Assembly (NCBI GenBank): GCA_963730365.1
Contig: CAVSRM010000015.1
Span: 62,001 to 126,000, forward strand
Length of the DNA: 64,000 bases
Source of the DNA: Fodinibacter sp963730365
GTDB lineage: Bacteria > Actinomycetota > Actinomycetes > Actinomycetales > Dermatophilaceae
Direction of reading: 5' to 3'
Shown: in pieces, positions 34,138 through 41,877 of the stretch
How the letters are laid out: every line of letters begins with the position of its first letter
Position numbering within the stretch: position 1 is the first letter of the stretch
The notes under the pieces: generated by a model
The model's input: only the letters and a program-made list of their open reading frames with translations
Told to the model about the DNA's origin: nothing
The model's database searches: none
Position numbers and translations under genes: made by a program

Positions 34138-35547
34138 ATGGCGCTCACGCCCGAGGACGTCCTGAACAAGACGTTCACCCAGACGCAGTTCCGCCGCGGC
34201 TACGACGAGCGGGAGGTCGATGACTTCCTTGACGACATCGTCGCCGAGATGCGACGGATGACCAAGGAGTCCGAGGACCTGCGCGAGGACCTGGACAGCG
34301 TCCGCCAGGAGAAGGGGATTGCTCCCACCGCTGGTCGTGCGGAGGCCGATACGTCGGCCCAGGAGCTCGAGGAGCTGCGCTCCAAGAACGCCACCCTCGC
34401 TGCGCAGGTGTCCGAGCTCGAGGGCGCTCGCAGTGACCTGACCGCGAGGCTGGGGGAGTTCGAGGGCACGAGCGGGGACATCGAGGGGCGCAACGCCGAG
34501 CTCCAGTCCACCGTGACTCAGCTCGAGGGCACCAACGCCGAGCTGGAGGCCGCCAACGCCGAGCTGCAGGCCCGGGTGGCTGAGCTCGAGGCGAAGGCGG
34601 CAGACCTCGAGGCCAGGGCCAACCAGCTCGAGAGCGAGAAGCAGGACCAGGAGGCGCAGCGCCAGTCCGTCCAGGACCAGGCCGGGGCCCAGGCCGACGA
34701 GCAGCTCGCGACCCTCGACGCCCGGGTGCAGGAGGCCGAGCGCGACGCCCAGGAGCGAATCGCCGCCGCTCAGGCACGGGCCGAGCAGGCGGAGCGCGAG
34801 GCGGCGGAGCAGGAGGCCGCAGCTGCGCAGCGCGCGCAGGCCGGGGCCGACAACGGTGCCAGCGCCGGCGCCTCCCTCGCCGGTGCCGGCGGTGGCGCGA
34901 GCGCAGCGGGTGTCATCGCCCTGGCGCAGCGCCTGCACGACGAGCACGTCGGCGCTGGTCAGGCACGCCGAGACGAGCTGATCGCCGAGGGTCAGGGGCG
35001 TCACGACGAGCTCATCGAGACGGGCCAGCGCGAGCACGACGAGCTGATCGCCACCGGCCAGCGCAGGCACGACGAGTTGGTCGGGTCGGGTCAGTCCCAG
35101 CACGACGAGCTCGTCAGTTCGGGGAAGGCCCAGAACGAGGAGCTGATCAGCACCGCCACGGCCCAGCGCGACGAGATGCTCTCGACGGCGACTGCCCAGC
35201 GCGACGAGATGCTCTCGACGGCGACTGCCCAGCGCGACGAAATGCTCTCGACGGCGACGGCCCAGCGTGACGAGATGCTCACCGAGGCGCGCGAGCGTTC
35301 GACGGGAATGGTCGCCGAGGCGCAACAGAAGAAGGCGGGCATCCTCGAGGAGCTCGGTCAGGAACGCGGTCTGCTCGAGCGAAAGGTCGACGAGCTGCGC
35401 GGCTTCGAGCGGGACTACCGTTCACGGCTGCACACCTACATCCAGGGCCAGTTGGCGGAGCTTGACAACACGGGATCGGACTCCGGGGACGAGGACGACG
35501 CCGCGGCGGAGGCCGAGGCGGAGCCACAGCCCGAACACCAGGGCTGA
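34138..35547 (+). CDS. divIVA: DivIVA/Wag31 polar growth scaffold
   Basis: 469 residues from ATG 34138 (AGGAG at 34127-34131). The N-terminal membrane-curvature-binding domain is clear: MALTPEDVLNKTFTQTQFRR, then GYDEREVDDFLDDIVAEMRR. Residues ~75-235 form a heptad coiled coil dominated by LE/EL steps (AELQARVAELEAKAADLE). A Gly/Ala linker follows, then thirteen consecutive 11-residue repeats (residues 264-406) with core QRxHDEL(I/V), the last four before decay being TAQRDEMLSTA copies. The C terminus is acidic. It recruits the elongation machinery to poles and septum. The protein is far longer than M. tuberculosis Wag31 (~260). Confidence 0.95.
   Translation: MALTPEDVLNKTFTQTQFRRGYDEREVDDFLDDIVAEMRRMTKESEDLREDLDSVRQEKGIAPTAGRAEADTSAQELEELRSKNATLAAQVSELEGARSDLTARLGEFEGTSGDIEGRNAELQSTVTQLEGTNAELEAANAELQARVAELEAKAADLEARANQLESEKQDQEAQRQSVQDQAGAQADEQLATLDARVQEAERDAQERIAAAQARAEQAEREAAEQEAAAAQRAQAGADNGASAGASLAGAGGGASAAGVIALAQRLHDEHVGAGQARRDELIAEGQGRHDELIETGQREHDELIATGQRRHDELVGSGQSQHDELVSSGKAQNEELISTATAQRDEMLSTATAQRDEMLSTATAQRDEMLSTATAQRDEMLTEARERSTGMVAEAQQKKAGILEELGQERGLLERKVDELRGFERDYRSRLHTYIQGQLAELDNTGSDSGDEDDAAAEAEAEPQPEHQG
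34927..35355 (+). repeat. Thirteen 33-bp coding repeats in divIVA
   Basis: In-frame units of 33 bp beginning at 34927, 34960, 34993 and so on to 35323. Early units encode variants of QRRHDELVGSG; units at 35158, 35191, 35224 and 35257 encode TAQRDEMLSTA or TAQRDEMLTEA and are nearly identical in DNA, indicating recent expansion. The period of 11 residues fits a hendecad coiled coil. Confidence 0.85.
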
Positions 35548-35559
35548 CCCCCGACGCGT

Positions 35560-35596
35560 GAGAGCCGGGGCCCGGGACCACCGGGCTCCGGCTCTC
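35560..35596 (+). terminator. Strong terminator hairpin after divIVA
   Basis: 16-bp stem GAGAGCCGGGGCCCGG (35560-35575) with CCGGGCTCCGGCTCTC (35581-35596), one G-T pair, loop GACCA, 12 bp after the divIVA stop. It probably ends the dcw/ftsZ/divIVA transcription unit. Confidence 0.75.
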
Positions 35597-35715
35597 GTCG
35601 ATGATTGGGGCGTCTCGCACCGCGTTTCGTCGTTGAGGCTGGCCCGAACAGGCCGTATCCTCCACGCACCGGCCGGGCCGACAGGGCTCGCCGCATTCCG
35701 GAAGCAGGTCATGAC

Positions 35716-36585
35716 ATGGTTGCCAAGCTGGCTCGGGACGCCGCGAAGCGGGTGTCGAAGGTGGCCGCCGGGGCACGGAAGGCGGTGACCGGCTCGGGTG
35801 CCACGCCCAGCACGCCGGAGAAGAAGGCAGCACCGGCCGGGTCCCACGCTCCGCGTGGGCAGAAGGCGGCGCCCGTGAAGAAGGCGGCACCGGCCAAGAA
35901 GGCGGCACCGGCCAAGAAGGCGGCACCGGCCAAGAAGGCGGCGCCCGTGAAGAAGGCGGCGCCCGTGAAGAAGGCGGCACCGGCCAAGAAGGCGGCGCCC
36001 GTGAAGAAGGCGGCACCGGCCAAGAAGGCGGCGCCCGTGAAGAAGGCGGCACCGGCCAAGAAGGCGGCGCCCGTGAAGAAGGCGGCACCGGCCAAGAAGG
36101 CGGCGCCCGTGAAGAAGGCGGCACCGGCCAAGAAGGCGGCGCCCGTGAAGAAGGCGGCACCGGCCAAGAAGGCTCCACGCCGTTCCACCCCGAGCATGGT
36201 GCCGTACCTCGGGACTGAGTCCCCTTGGACCGCAGCGGAACTCAAGGGGGTCCGCTCCGAGCTCGAGCACGACATCGACCAGCTGCGCTCCGAGCTCGAG
36301 AACGCACGGACCGACCTCGTGGACCTCATGCGCGACTCGGGGGACGGGGCGGGCGACGACCAGGCCGATGCCGGGGCCAAGACCTACGAGCGCGAGCAGG
36401 AGATCTCGCTGGCCAACAACGCCCGCGAGATGCTCCAGCAGTCCGAGCACGCCCTGGAGCGACTGGACAGCGGAACCTATGGAATCTGTGAGTCCTGTGG
36501 GAACCCCGTCGGCAAGAATCGTCTCCAGGCGGCACCTCGTGCGACTCTATGCATCCGATGCAAGACGAAGCAGGAGCGTCGCTGA
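35716..36585 (+). CDS. DksA/TraR-type C4 zinc-finger protein with Lys/Ala/Pro repeat tail
   Basis: 289 residues from ATG 35716. Residues ~35-155 are almost entirely KKAAPA and KKAAPV hexapeptides encoded by 18-bp units. The C-terminal ~120 residues have an alpha-helical hairpin (ELKGVRSELEHDIDQLRSEL) and the DksA zinc finger CESCGNPVGKNRL with LCIRCKTKQE. DksA-like proteins act in the RNA polymerase secondary channel; the basic tail could bind nucleic acid, as in histone-like H1/HupB tails (inference). Downstream lspA starts within the last codons in another frame, a 37-bp overlap. Confidence 0.85.
   Translation: MVAKLARDAAKRVSKVAAGARKAVTGSGATPSTPEKKAAPAGSHAPRGQKAAPVKKAAPAKKAAPAKKAAPAKKAAPVKKAAPVKKAAPAKKAAPVKKAAPAKKAAPVKKAAPAKKAAPVKKAAPAKKAAPVKKAAPAKKAAPVKKAAPAKKAPRRSTPSMVPYLGTESPWTAAELKGVRSELEHDIDQLRSELENARTDLVDLMRDSGDGAGDDQADAGAKTYEREQEISLANNAREMLQQSEHALERLDSGTYGICESCGNPVGKNRLQAAPRATLCIRCKTKQERR
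35868..36170 (+). repeat. 18-bp coding repeat array (KKAAPA/KKAAPV)
   Basis: About seventeen 18-bp units alternating AAGAAGGCGGCACCGGCC and AAGAAGGCGGCGCCCGTG forms. The near-identity between units suggests length variation between strains through slippage. It is coding sequence, not a CRISPR: there are no spacers. Confidence 0.85.
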
Positions 36586-37169
36586 CGCCCGTCCACCCCA
36601 GTCCGCCCACGCCGGCCCCGGTCCCCGACCCGACCAGAGGCCGGCGGCGGCTGTATGCCGTGCTGCTGCTCCTCGCGCTGACAACGCTCGTCCTCGACCA
36701 GGTCACCAAGGTCTGGGCCCTGAACGCCCTGACGCCCGGTGAGCCGGTCGACGCCATCGGACCGTGGATCCGGCTCAACCTCATCCGCAACCCCGGCGCG
36801 GCGTTCTCGCTGGGTGACGGCTCCACGTGGCTGCTCACCGTGGTGTCCCTCGCGATCCTCGCCTGGGTCGTCGTCGCGGCACGCAAGGTGGGCAACCTGC
36901 CCTGGGCCATCGCCCTCGGACTGCTGCTCGGCGGAGCCCTGGGTAACCTCATGGACCGCCTGCTGCGCGAGCCCGGCCCGGGACGCGGCCACGTGGTCGA
37001 CTTCATCGACTACTTCGGCTGGTTCATCGGGAACGTCGCTGACATCGCGATCGTGGGGGCCGCGGGCCTGATCGCGGTCCTCGCCTACCGCGGAATCACG
37101 CTGAGCGGTCCCGGGCACCCGGCCGTCCATGCCGAGCACGGCAAGCACGGCGAGCACGCCGATGGGTGA
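36549..37169 (+). CDS. lspA: Lipoprotein signal peptidase (signal peptidase II)
   Basis: 206 residues from ATG 36549 (ATG 36558 is an equally possible start). Four membrane helices. Conserved blocks: DQVTKVWA, RNPGAAFSLGDG, LLLGGALGNLMDRL with the first catalytic Asp, and VVDFIDYFGWFIGNVADIAI with the second. It is an aspartyl protease that cleaves prolipoproteins after lipidation. A His-rich C-terminal tail (HPAVHAEHGKHGEHADG) is unusual. It overlaps the DksA-like gene by 37 bp and the RluA gene by 8 bp, suggesting an operon of three. Confidence 0.95.
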   Translation: MHPMQDEAGASLTPVHPSPPTPAPVPDPTRGRRRLYAVLLLLALTTLVLDQVTKVWALNALTPGEPVDAIGPWIRLNLIRNPGAAFSLGDGSTWLLTVVSLAILAWVVVAARKVGNLPWAIALGLLLGGALGNLMDRLLREPGPGRGHVVDFIDYFGWFIGNVADIAIVGAAGLIAVLAYRGITLSGPGHPAVHAEHGKHGEHADG

Positions 37170-38085
37170 CCAACGGACGGTCCTGGTTCCCGAGGGACTC
37201 GAGGGCGAGCGGGTCGATGCCGCGATCGCCAGGCTCTTCGGGGTCTCGCGCACCCGAGCGGCGGACATCGCCGCCGCTGGTGGCGTGCGGGTCAACGCGA
37301 CGGACGTCGGGAAGAGCCACCGGGTCACGGCGGGGGACATGCTCGAGGTCCTCCTCCCTGCAGCCCCGTCCGGCGTCACCCTCGACGTCGTCGCCGAGCC
37401 GGTGCCGGGGATGGCGATCGTCCACGACGACGACGACATCGTGGTCGTGGACAAGCCGGTGGGCGTGGCCGCCCACCCGAGCGTGGGGTGGAGCGGCCCC
37501 AACGTGCTCGCCGGCCTCAAGGCGGCCGGCTACCGGATCTCCACCAGTGGGGCGAGTGAGCGTCAGGGCATCGTCTCGCGCCTGGACGTCGGCACGTCGG
37601 GCCTCATGGTCGTCTGCAAGAGCGAGCGGGCGTACACCGTGCTCAAGCGGGCCTTCAAGGAGCGCCGGGTCGACAAGACGTACCACACGCTGGTCCAGGG
37701 CCTCCCCGATCCCATCGAGGGCACCATCGACGCGCCGATCGCCCGGCATCCGGGCCACGACTACAAGTTCGCCGTCATGGAGTCGGGCAAGCCGGCGGTC
37801 ACCCACTACGCCCTGCTCGAGGCATTCCGGCACGCCTCGCTGCTCGAGATCAGCCTGGAGACCGGGCGAACTCACCAGATCCGCGTCCACATGGCCGCGG
37901 TCCGGCACCCCTGCGTCGGCGACCTGACCTACGGCGCGGACCCGGTGCTCGCCAAGCGGCTGGGGCTGGAGCGACAGTGGCTGCACGCAGTCGGCCTGGG
38001 GTTCGAGCACCCGGGCTCGGGAGGGTGGGTCACCTTCGAGTCCCGCTACCCCGCGGACCTCCAGGCCGCCCTCGACCGCCTCTAG
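37162..38085 (+). CDS. RluA family pseudouridine synthase
   Basis: 307 residues from ATG 37162. An N-terminal S4 RNA-binding domain (ERVDAAIARLFGVSRTRAADIAAAGGVRVNATDVGKSHRVTAGDMLEV) precedes the catalytic domain with DDDDIVVVDKPVGVAAHP and SRLDVGTSGLMVV, where the Asp of the HRLD-type motif is the catalytic residue (Ser replaces His here). ETGRTHQIRVHMAAVRHPCVGD is also typical. Closest to RluD/YlyB-type enzymes, often encoded next to lspA. The modified RNA position cannot be fixed from sequence. Confidence 0.93.
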   Translation: MGDQRTVLVPEGLEGERVDAAIARLFGVSRTRAADIAAAGGVRVNATDVGKSHRVTAGDMLEVLLPAAPSGVTLDVVAEPVPGMAIVHDDDDIVVVDKPVGVAAHPSVGWSGPNVLAGLKAAGYRISTSGASERQGIVSRLDVGTSGLMVVCKSERAYTVLKRAFKERRVDKTYHTLVQGLPDPIEGTIDAPIARHPGHDYKFAVMESGKPAVTHYALLEAFRHASLLEISLETGRTHQIRVHMAAVRHPCVGDLTYGADPVLAKRLGLERQWLHAVGLGFEHPGSGGWVTFESRYPADLQAALDRL

Positions 38086-38144
38086 CGAGCGACACGGGCG
38101 CGACACGCGCGAGGGTGTCCGCGGACCGACCTAGGATGGTCGCG

Positions 38145-41100
38145 ATGTCCACCCCCGCCGCCCCCAGCAGCCCACCAGAGAAGGGCTCCGACTCGTTCGT
38201 CCACCTTCACGTGCACACCGAGTACTCCATGCTCGACGGTGCCGCGAGGATCGGTGACCTGTTCACCCGCGCCGCGGAGATGGGGATGCCGGCCCTGGCG
38301 ACGACCGACCACGGGTACGTCTTCGGGGCCTACGAGTTCTGGAAGAAGGCCCAGGGCACGGGGGTCAAGCCGATCATCGGCGTCGAGGCCTACGTCACCC
38401 CCGGCACCCACCGCACCGACAAGACCCGGGTCAAGTGGGGCGACGAGCGCACGCGCCCCGGCGACGACGTCTCGGGCTCGGGTGCCTACACCCACATGAC
38501 GTTGCTGGCCCGCGACAACACCGGTCTGCACAACCTCTTCCGGATGGACTCCCAGGCGTCGCTCGACCAGGTGTACGCGAAGTGGCCCCGGGTCGACCGC
38601 GAGCTCCTTGACCGCTACGGCAAGGGCCTCATCGCGACCTCCGGCTGCGCCTCCGGTGAGATCCAGACCCGGCTCAGGCTGGGGCAGTACGACGCCGCGA
38701 AGCAGGCGGCCTCGGACTTCCAGGACATCTTCGGCAAGGAGAACTTCTACTGCGAGGTCATGGACCACGGGCTCGACGTCGAGCGCCGATCGATGAAGGA
38801 CCTGCTGCGGCTGGCCGGCGAGCTCGGGATGCCGCTCGTGGCGACCAACGACCTGCACTACACCAGCCCCGAGGACGCCAAGGCCCACGCAGCCCTGCTG
38901 TGCGTGCAGTCGGGCTCGACGATGATGGACCCGGGGCGCTTCAAGTTCGACGCCGACGAGTTCTACCTCAAGTCCCCGGCCGAGATGCGCCGCACCTGGC
39001 GCGAGCTCCCCGAGGCGTGCGACAACACCCTGCGGATCGCCGAGATGTGCAACATCTCGTTCACCGAGGACGAGGGGCGCTACATGCCGCGCTTCCCGTG
39101 CCCCCCCGGGGAGAACGAGGAGAGCTGGTTCGTCAAGGAGGTGCAGTCGGGGCTGCGAGGGCGCTTCCCCGAAGGCATCCCCGACTACGCCCAGCGCCAG
39201 GCCGAGTACGAGACCGACGTCATCGTCTCCAAGGGCTATGCCGGCTACTTCCTCGTCGTCGCCGACTTCATCACGTGGGCCAAGGACAACGGCATCCGGG
39301 TCGGCCCCGGGCGCGGGTCGGGCGCCGGGTCGATGTGCGCGTACGCGATGAAGATCACCGACCTCGACCCTGTCCCGCACGGCCTGATCTTCGAGCGCTT
39401 CCTCAACCCGGAGCGGCCCTCCCTCCCCGACTTCGACGTCGACTTCGACGAGCGCCGACGCGGCGAGGTGATCCGCTACGTCACCGAGAAGTACGGCAGC
39501 GAGCGGGTCGCGCAGATCGTCACCTACGGCACGATCAAGGCCAAGCAGGCGGTCAAGGACGCCGCGCGCGTCATGGGCCACCCCTTCGCCGTCGGTGAGC
39601 AGCTGACCAAGGCGATGCCGCCGGACGTCATGGGCAAGGGGGTGCCGCTCTCGGGCATCTACGACCCCGAGCACCCCCGCCACGGCGAGGGCAAGGAGTT
39701 CCGCGAGCTCGTCCAGACCGAGGCGCACCTGCAGGAGGTCGTCGAGACGGCCAAGGGTCTCGAGGGGCTGAAGCGGCAGTGGGGGGTGCACGCGGCCGGG
39801 GTCATCATGAGCAGTGAGCCGCTCATCGACGTCATCCCCATCATGCGGCGCCTCCAGGACGGCCAGGTCATCACCCAGTTCGACTACCCGAGCTGTGAGG
39901 CGCTCGGGCTGGTCAAGATGGACTTCCTCGGCCTGCGCAACCTCACCATCCTCGACGACGCCATCGCCAACGTGAGGTCCAACCGTGGCGAGGACATCGA
40001 CCTCGACGCCCTGAGCAAGGACATGACCGACGCGGCCACGTTCGAGCTGCTCGGGCGGGGAGACACCCTCGGGGTCTTCCAGCTCGACGGTGGCGGCATG
40101 CGCACGCTGCTCAAGCTCATGCAGCCCGACAGCTTCGAGGACATCTCCGCTGCGCTCGCGCTCTACCGCCCCGGCCCGATGGGCGTGAACGCACACACCA
40201 ACTTCGCCCTCCGCAAGAACGGCAAGCAGGAGATCATCCCGCTCGACCCTCAGCTCGAGGGCAAGCTCCAGCCCGAGATGGTCGAGGCGCTCGCCCCCAT
40301 CCTCGGCACGACCCACGGCCTGGTGATCTACCAGGAGCAGGTCATGGAGATCGCCCAGAAGCTGGCCGGCTACACCCTGGGCAACGCCGACCTCCTTCGG
40401 CGCGCGATGGGCAAGAAGAAGAAGGAGGTCCTCGCCGCCGAGTACGTCCCCTTCTCCGAGGGCATGAAGGCCAAGGGCTTCAACGAGGCCTCGATCGCGG
40501 CCCTGTGGGGCGTCCTCGTCCCGTTCTCCGACTACGCCTTCAACAAGGCCCACACCGCGGCCTACGGCCTCGTCTCGTACTGGACCGGCTACCTCAAGGC
40601 CAACTACCCCGCCGAGTACATGGCCGCGCTGCTCACCTCGGTGGGCGATGACAAGGACAAGTCGGCCCTCTACCTCGGGGAGTGCCGACGGATGGGGATC
40701 AAGGTCCTCCCGCCGGACGTCAATGACTCGATCGGGCAGTTCGCCGCGGTCGGCACCGACATCCGCTTCGGTCTCCAGGCCATCCGCAACGTCGGCCACC
40801 ACGTCGTGGAGGAGATCATCGCCGCGCGCGCGGCCCAGGGCGCGTTCACCTCCTTCGAGGACTTCATGTCCAAGGTGCCGGCCGTGGTCTGCAACAAGCG
40901 GACCATCGAGTCCCTCATCAAGGGCGGGGCCTTCGACGGGCTGGCCCAGACCCGGATGGGCCTGCTGCGGGTGCACGAGGAGTACGTCGACGCCTTCGTC
41001 TCCATCAAGCGCCAGGAGGCCATCGGGCAGGACAGCCTTTTCGGGGCGTTCGGCGACGACGGCGACAACTCCGCCGGTGGCGACCTCATGGGGCTCACCC

Positions 41101-41756
41101 CGGTGCCCGGCATCGAGTGGGACAAGGCGACCCTGCTGTCCTTCGAGCGTGAGATGCTCGGGCTCTACGTCTCCGACCACCCCCTGCTCGGCGTCGAGCA
41201 CGTGCTCTCGGCGCACGCCGACACCCAGATCGCCGCCCTGACCGCCGACGAGGGAAGCAGGCCCGAGGGGGCCACCGTCACCGTCGCCGGCCTGATCACC
41301 GGCCTGCAGGTCAAGCGCACGAAGAAGGGCGACCTCTGGGCCATCGCCACGGTCGAGGACCTCGCCGGGGCGATCGAGTGCCTGTTCTTCCCGAGCTCCT
41401 ACCTCGCCGTCGGCCCGATGCTCCAACAGGACACCGTGGCGGTCGTGCGGGGCAGGGTCAACCGGCGCGACGACGCCGTCTCGATCTATGCCCAGGAGCT
41501 CACCCTCCCCGACATCAGCGACGGGCCGAGGGGGCCGGTCGTGGTGACGATGGAGACCGTTCGGGCGACCAGCGCGCGCATCGAGGAGCTCAAGACGGTG
41601 CTGAGCAACCACCCGGGCACCACCGAGGTGCACCTCAAGCTGGTCAAGCCGGGGCGCTCGGTCGAGATCCGCCTCGACGCCGCCTTCCGCGTGGAGGCCG
41701 ACGAGGCACTGTTCGGTGACCTCAAGGTGCTCCTGGGCCCACGGTGCCTGGTGTGA
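38145..41756 (+). CDS. dnaE: DNA polymerase III alpha subunit
   Basis: 1203 residues from ATG 38145 (AGG at 38133-38135, spacing 9; ATG 38136 is an in-frame alternative). Replicative polymerase. The PHP domain starts with FVHLHVHTEYSMLDGA; catalytic Asps D429, D431, D433 are in LPDFDVDFDERRR; GPGRGSGAGSMCAY and the thumb/fingers region (GLRNLTILDDAI, YRPGPMGVNAHTNFA) are conserved. A helix-hairpin-helix region and a C-terminal OB-fold (VTVAGLITGLQVKRTKKGD) complete the DnaE1 layout. The length is typical of the actinobacterial essential DnaE1. It starts 59 bp after the pseudouridine synthase. Confidence 0.97.
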   Translation: MSTPAAPSSPPEKGSDSFVHLHVHTEYSMLDGAARIGDLFTRAAEMGMPALATTDHGYVFGAYEFWKKAQGTGVKPIIGVEAYVTPGTHRTDKTRVKWGDERTRPGDDVSGSGAYTHMTLLARDNTGLHNLFRMDSQASLDQVYAKWPRVDRELLDRYGKGLIATSGCASGEIQTRLRLGQYDAAKQAASDFQDIFGKENFYCEVMDHGLDVERRSMKDLLRLAGELGMPLVATNDLHYTSPEDAKAHAALLCVQSGSTMMDPGRFKFDADEFYLKSPAEMRRTWRELPEACDNTLRIAEMCNISFTEDEGRYMPRFPCPPGENEESWFVKEVQSGLRGRFPEGIPDYAQRQAEYETDVIVSKGYAGYFLVVADFITWAKDNGIRVGPGRGSGAGSMCAYAMKITDLDPVPHGLIFERFLNPERPSLPDFDVDFDERRRGEVIRYVTEKYGSERVAQIVTYGTIKAKQAVKDAARVMGHPFAVGEQLTKAMPPDVMGKGVPLSGIYDPEHPRHGEGKEFRELVQTEAHLQEVVETAKGLEGLKRQWGVHAAGVIMSSEPLIDVIPIMRRLQDGQVITQFDYPSCEALGLVKMDFLGLRNLTILDDAIANVRSNRGEDIDLDALSKDMTDAATFELLGRGDTLGVFQLDGGGMRTLLKLMQPDSFEDISAALALYRPGPMGVNAHTNFALRKNGKQEIIPLDPQLEGKLQPEMVEALAPILGTTHGLVIYQEQVMEIAQKLAGYTLGNADLLRRAMGKKKKEVLAAEYVPFSEGMKAKGFNEASIAALWGVLVPFSDYAFNKAHTAAYGLVSYWTGYLKANYPAEYMAALLTSVGDDKDKSALYLGECRRMGIKVLPPDVNDSIGQFAAVGTDIRFGLQAIRNVGHHVVEEIIAARAAQGAFTSFEDFMSKVPAVVCNKRTIESLIKGGAFDGLAQTRMGLLRVHEEYVDAFVSIKRQEAIGQDSLFGAFGDDGDNSAGGDLMGLTPVPGIEWDKATLLSFEREMLGLYVSDHPLLGVEHVLSAHADTQIAALTADEGSRPEGATVTVAGLITGLQVKRTKKGDLWAIATVEDLAGAIECLFFPSSYLAVGPMLQQDTVAVVRGRVNRRDDAVSIYAQELTLPDISDGPRGPVVVTMETVRATSARIEELKTVLSNHPGTTEVHLKLVKPGRSVEIRLDAAFRVEADEALFGDLKVLLGPRCLV

Positions 41757-41877
41757 CGGGTGCGATGTCACGGCGGTGAACGCCTGACAACGGCTCCGTT
41801 TTCGTGTGTTCTTGCCCATTGTTTCGCCGCGTACCCCACCTAGGGTGGACCCCGCTCACCCCAACCCAGGAGAGAAC

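Noticed and set aside
35149..35280. Tandem 33-bp repeats as a possible CRISPR or origin iteron
   Set aside because: They are in-frame parts of divIVA and translate into an 11-residue coiled-coil repeat.
35868..36170. CRISPR-like repeat array
   Set aside because: The 18-bp units are contiguous, without spacers, in frame and encode KKAAPA/KKAAPV in a protein.
38082..41819. Very long open frame antisense to dnaE (about 1245 codons)
   Set aside because: Long antisense frames are expected in high-GC DNA because stop codons are rare in the complementary frame. The composition (Asp/Gly/His/Val-rich with no motifs) is that of a shadow, and dnaE on the other strand is fully convincing.
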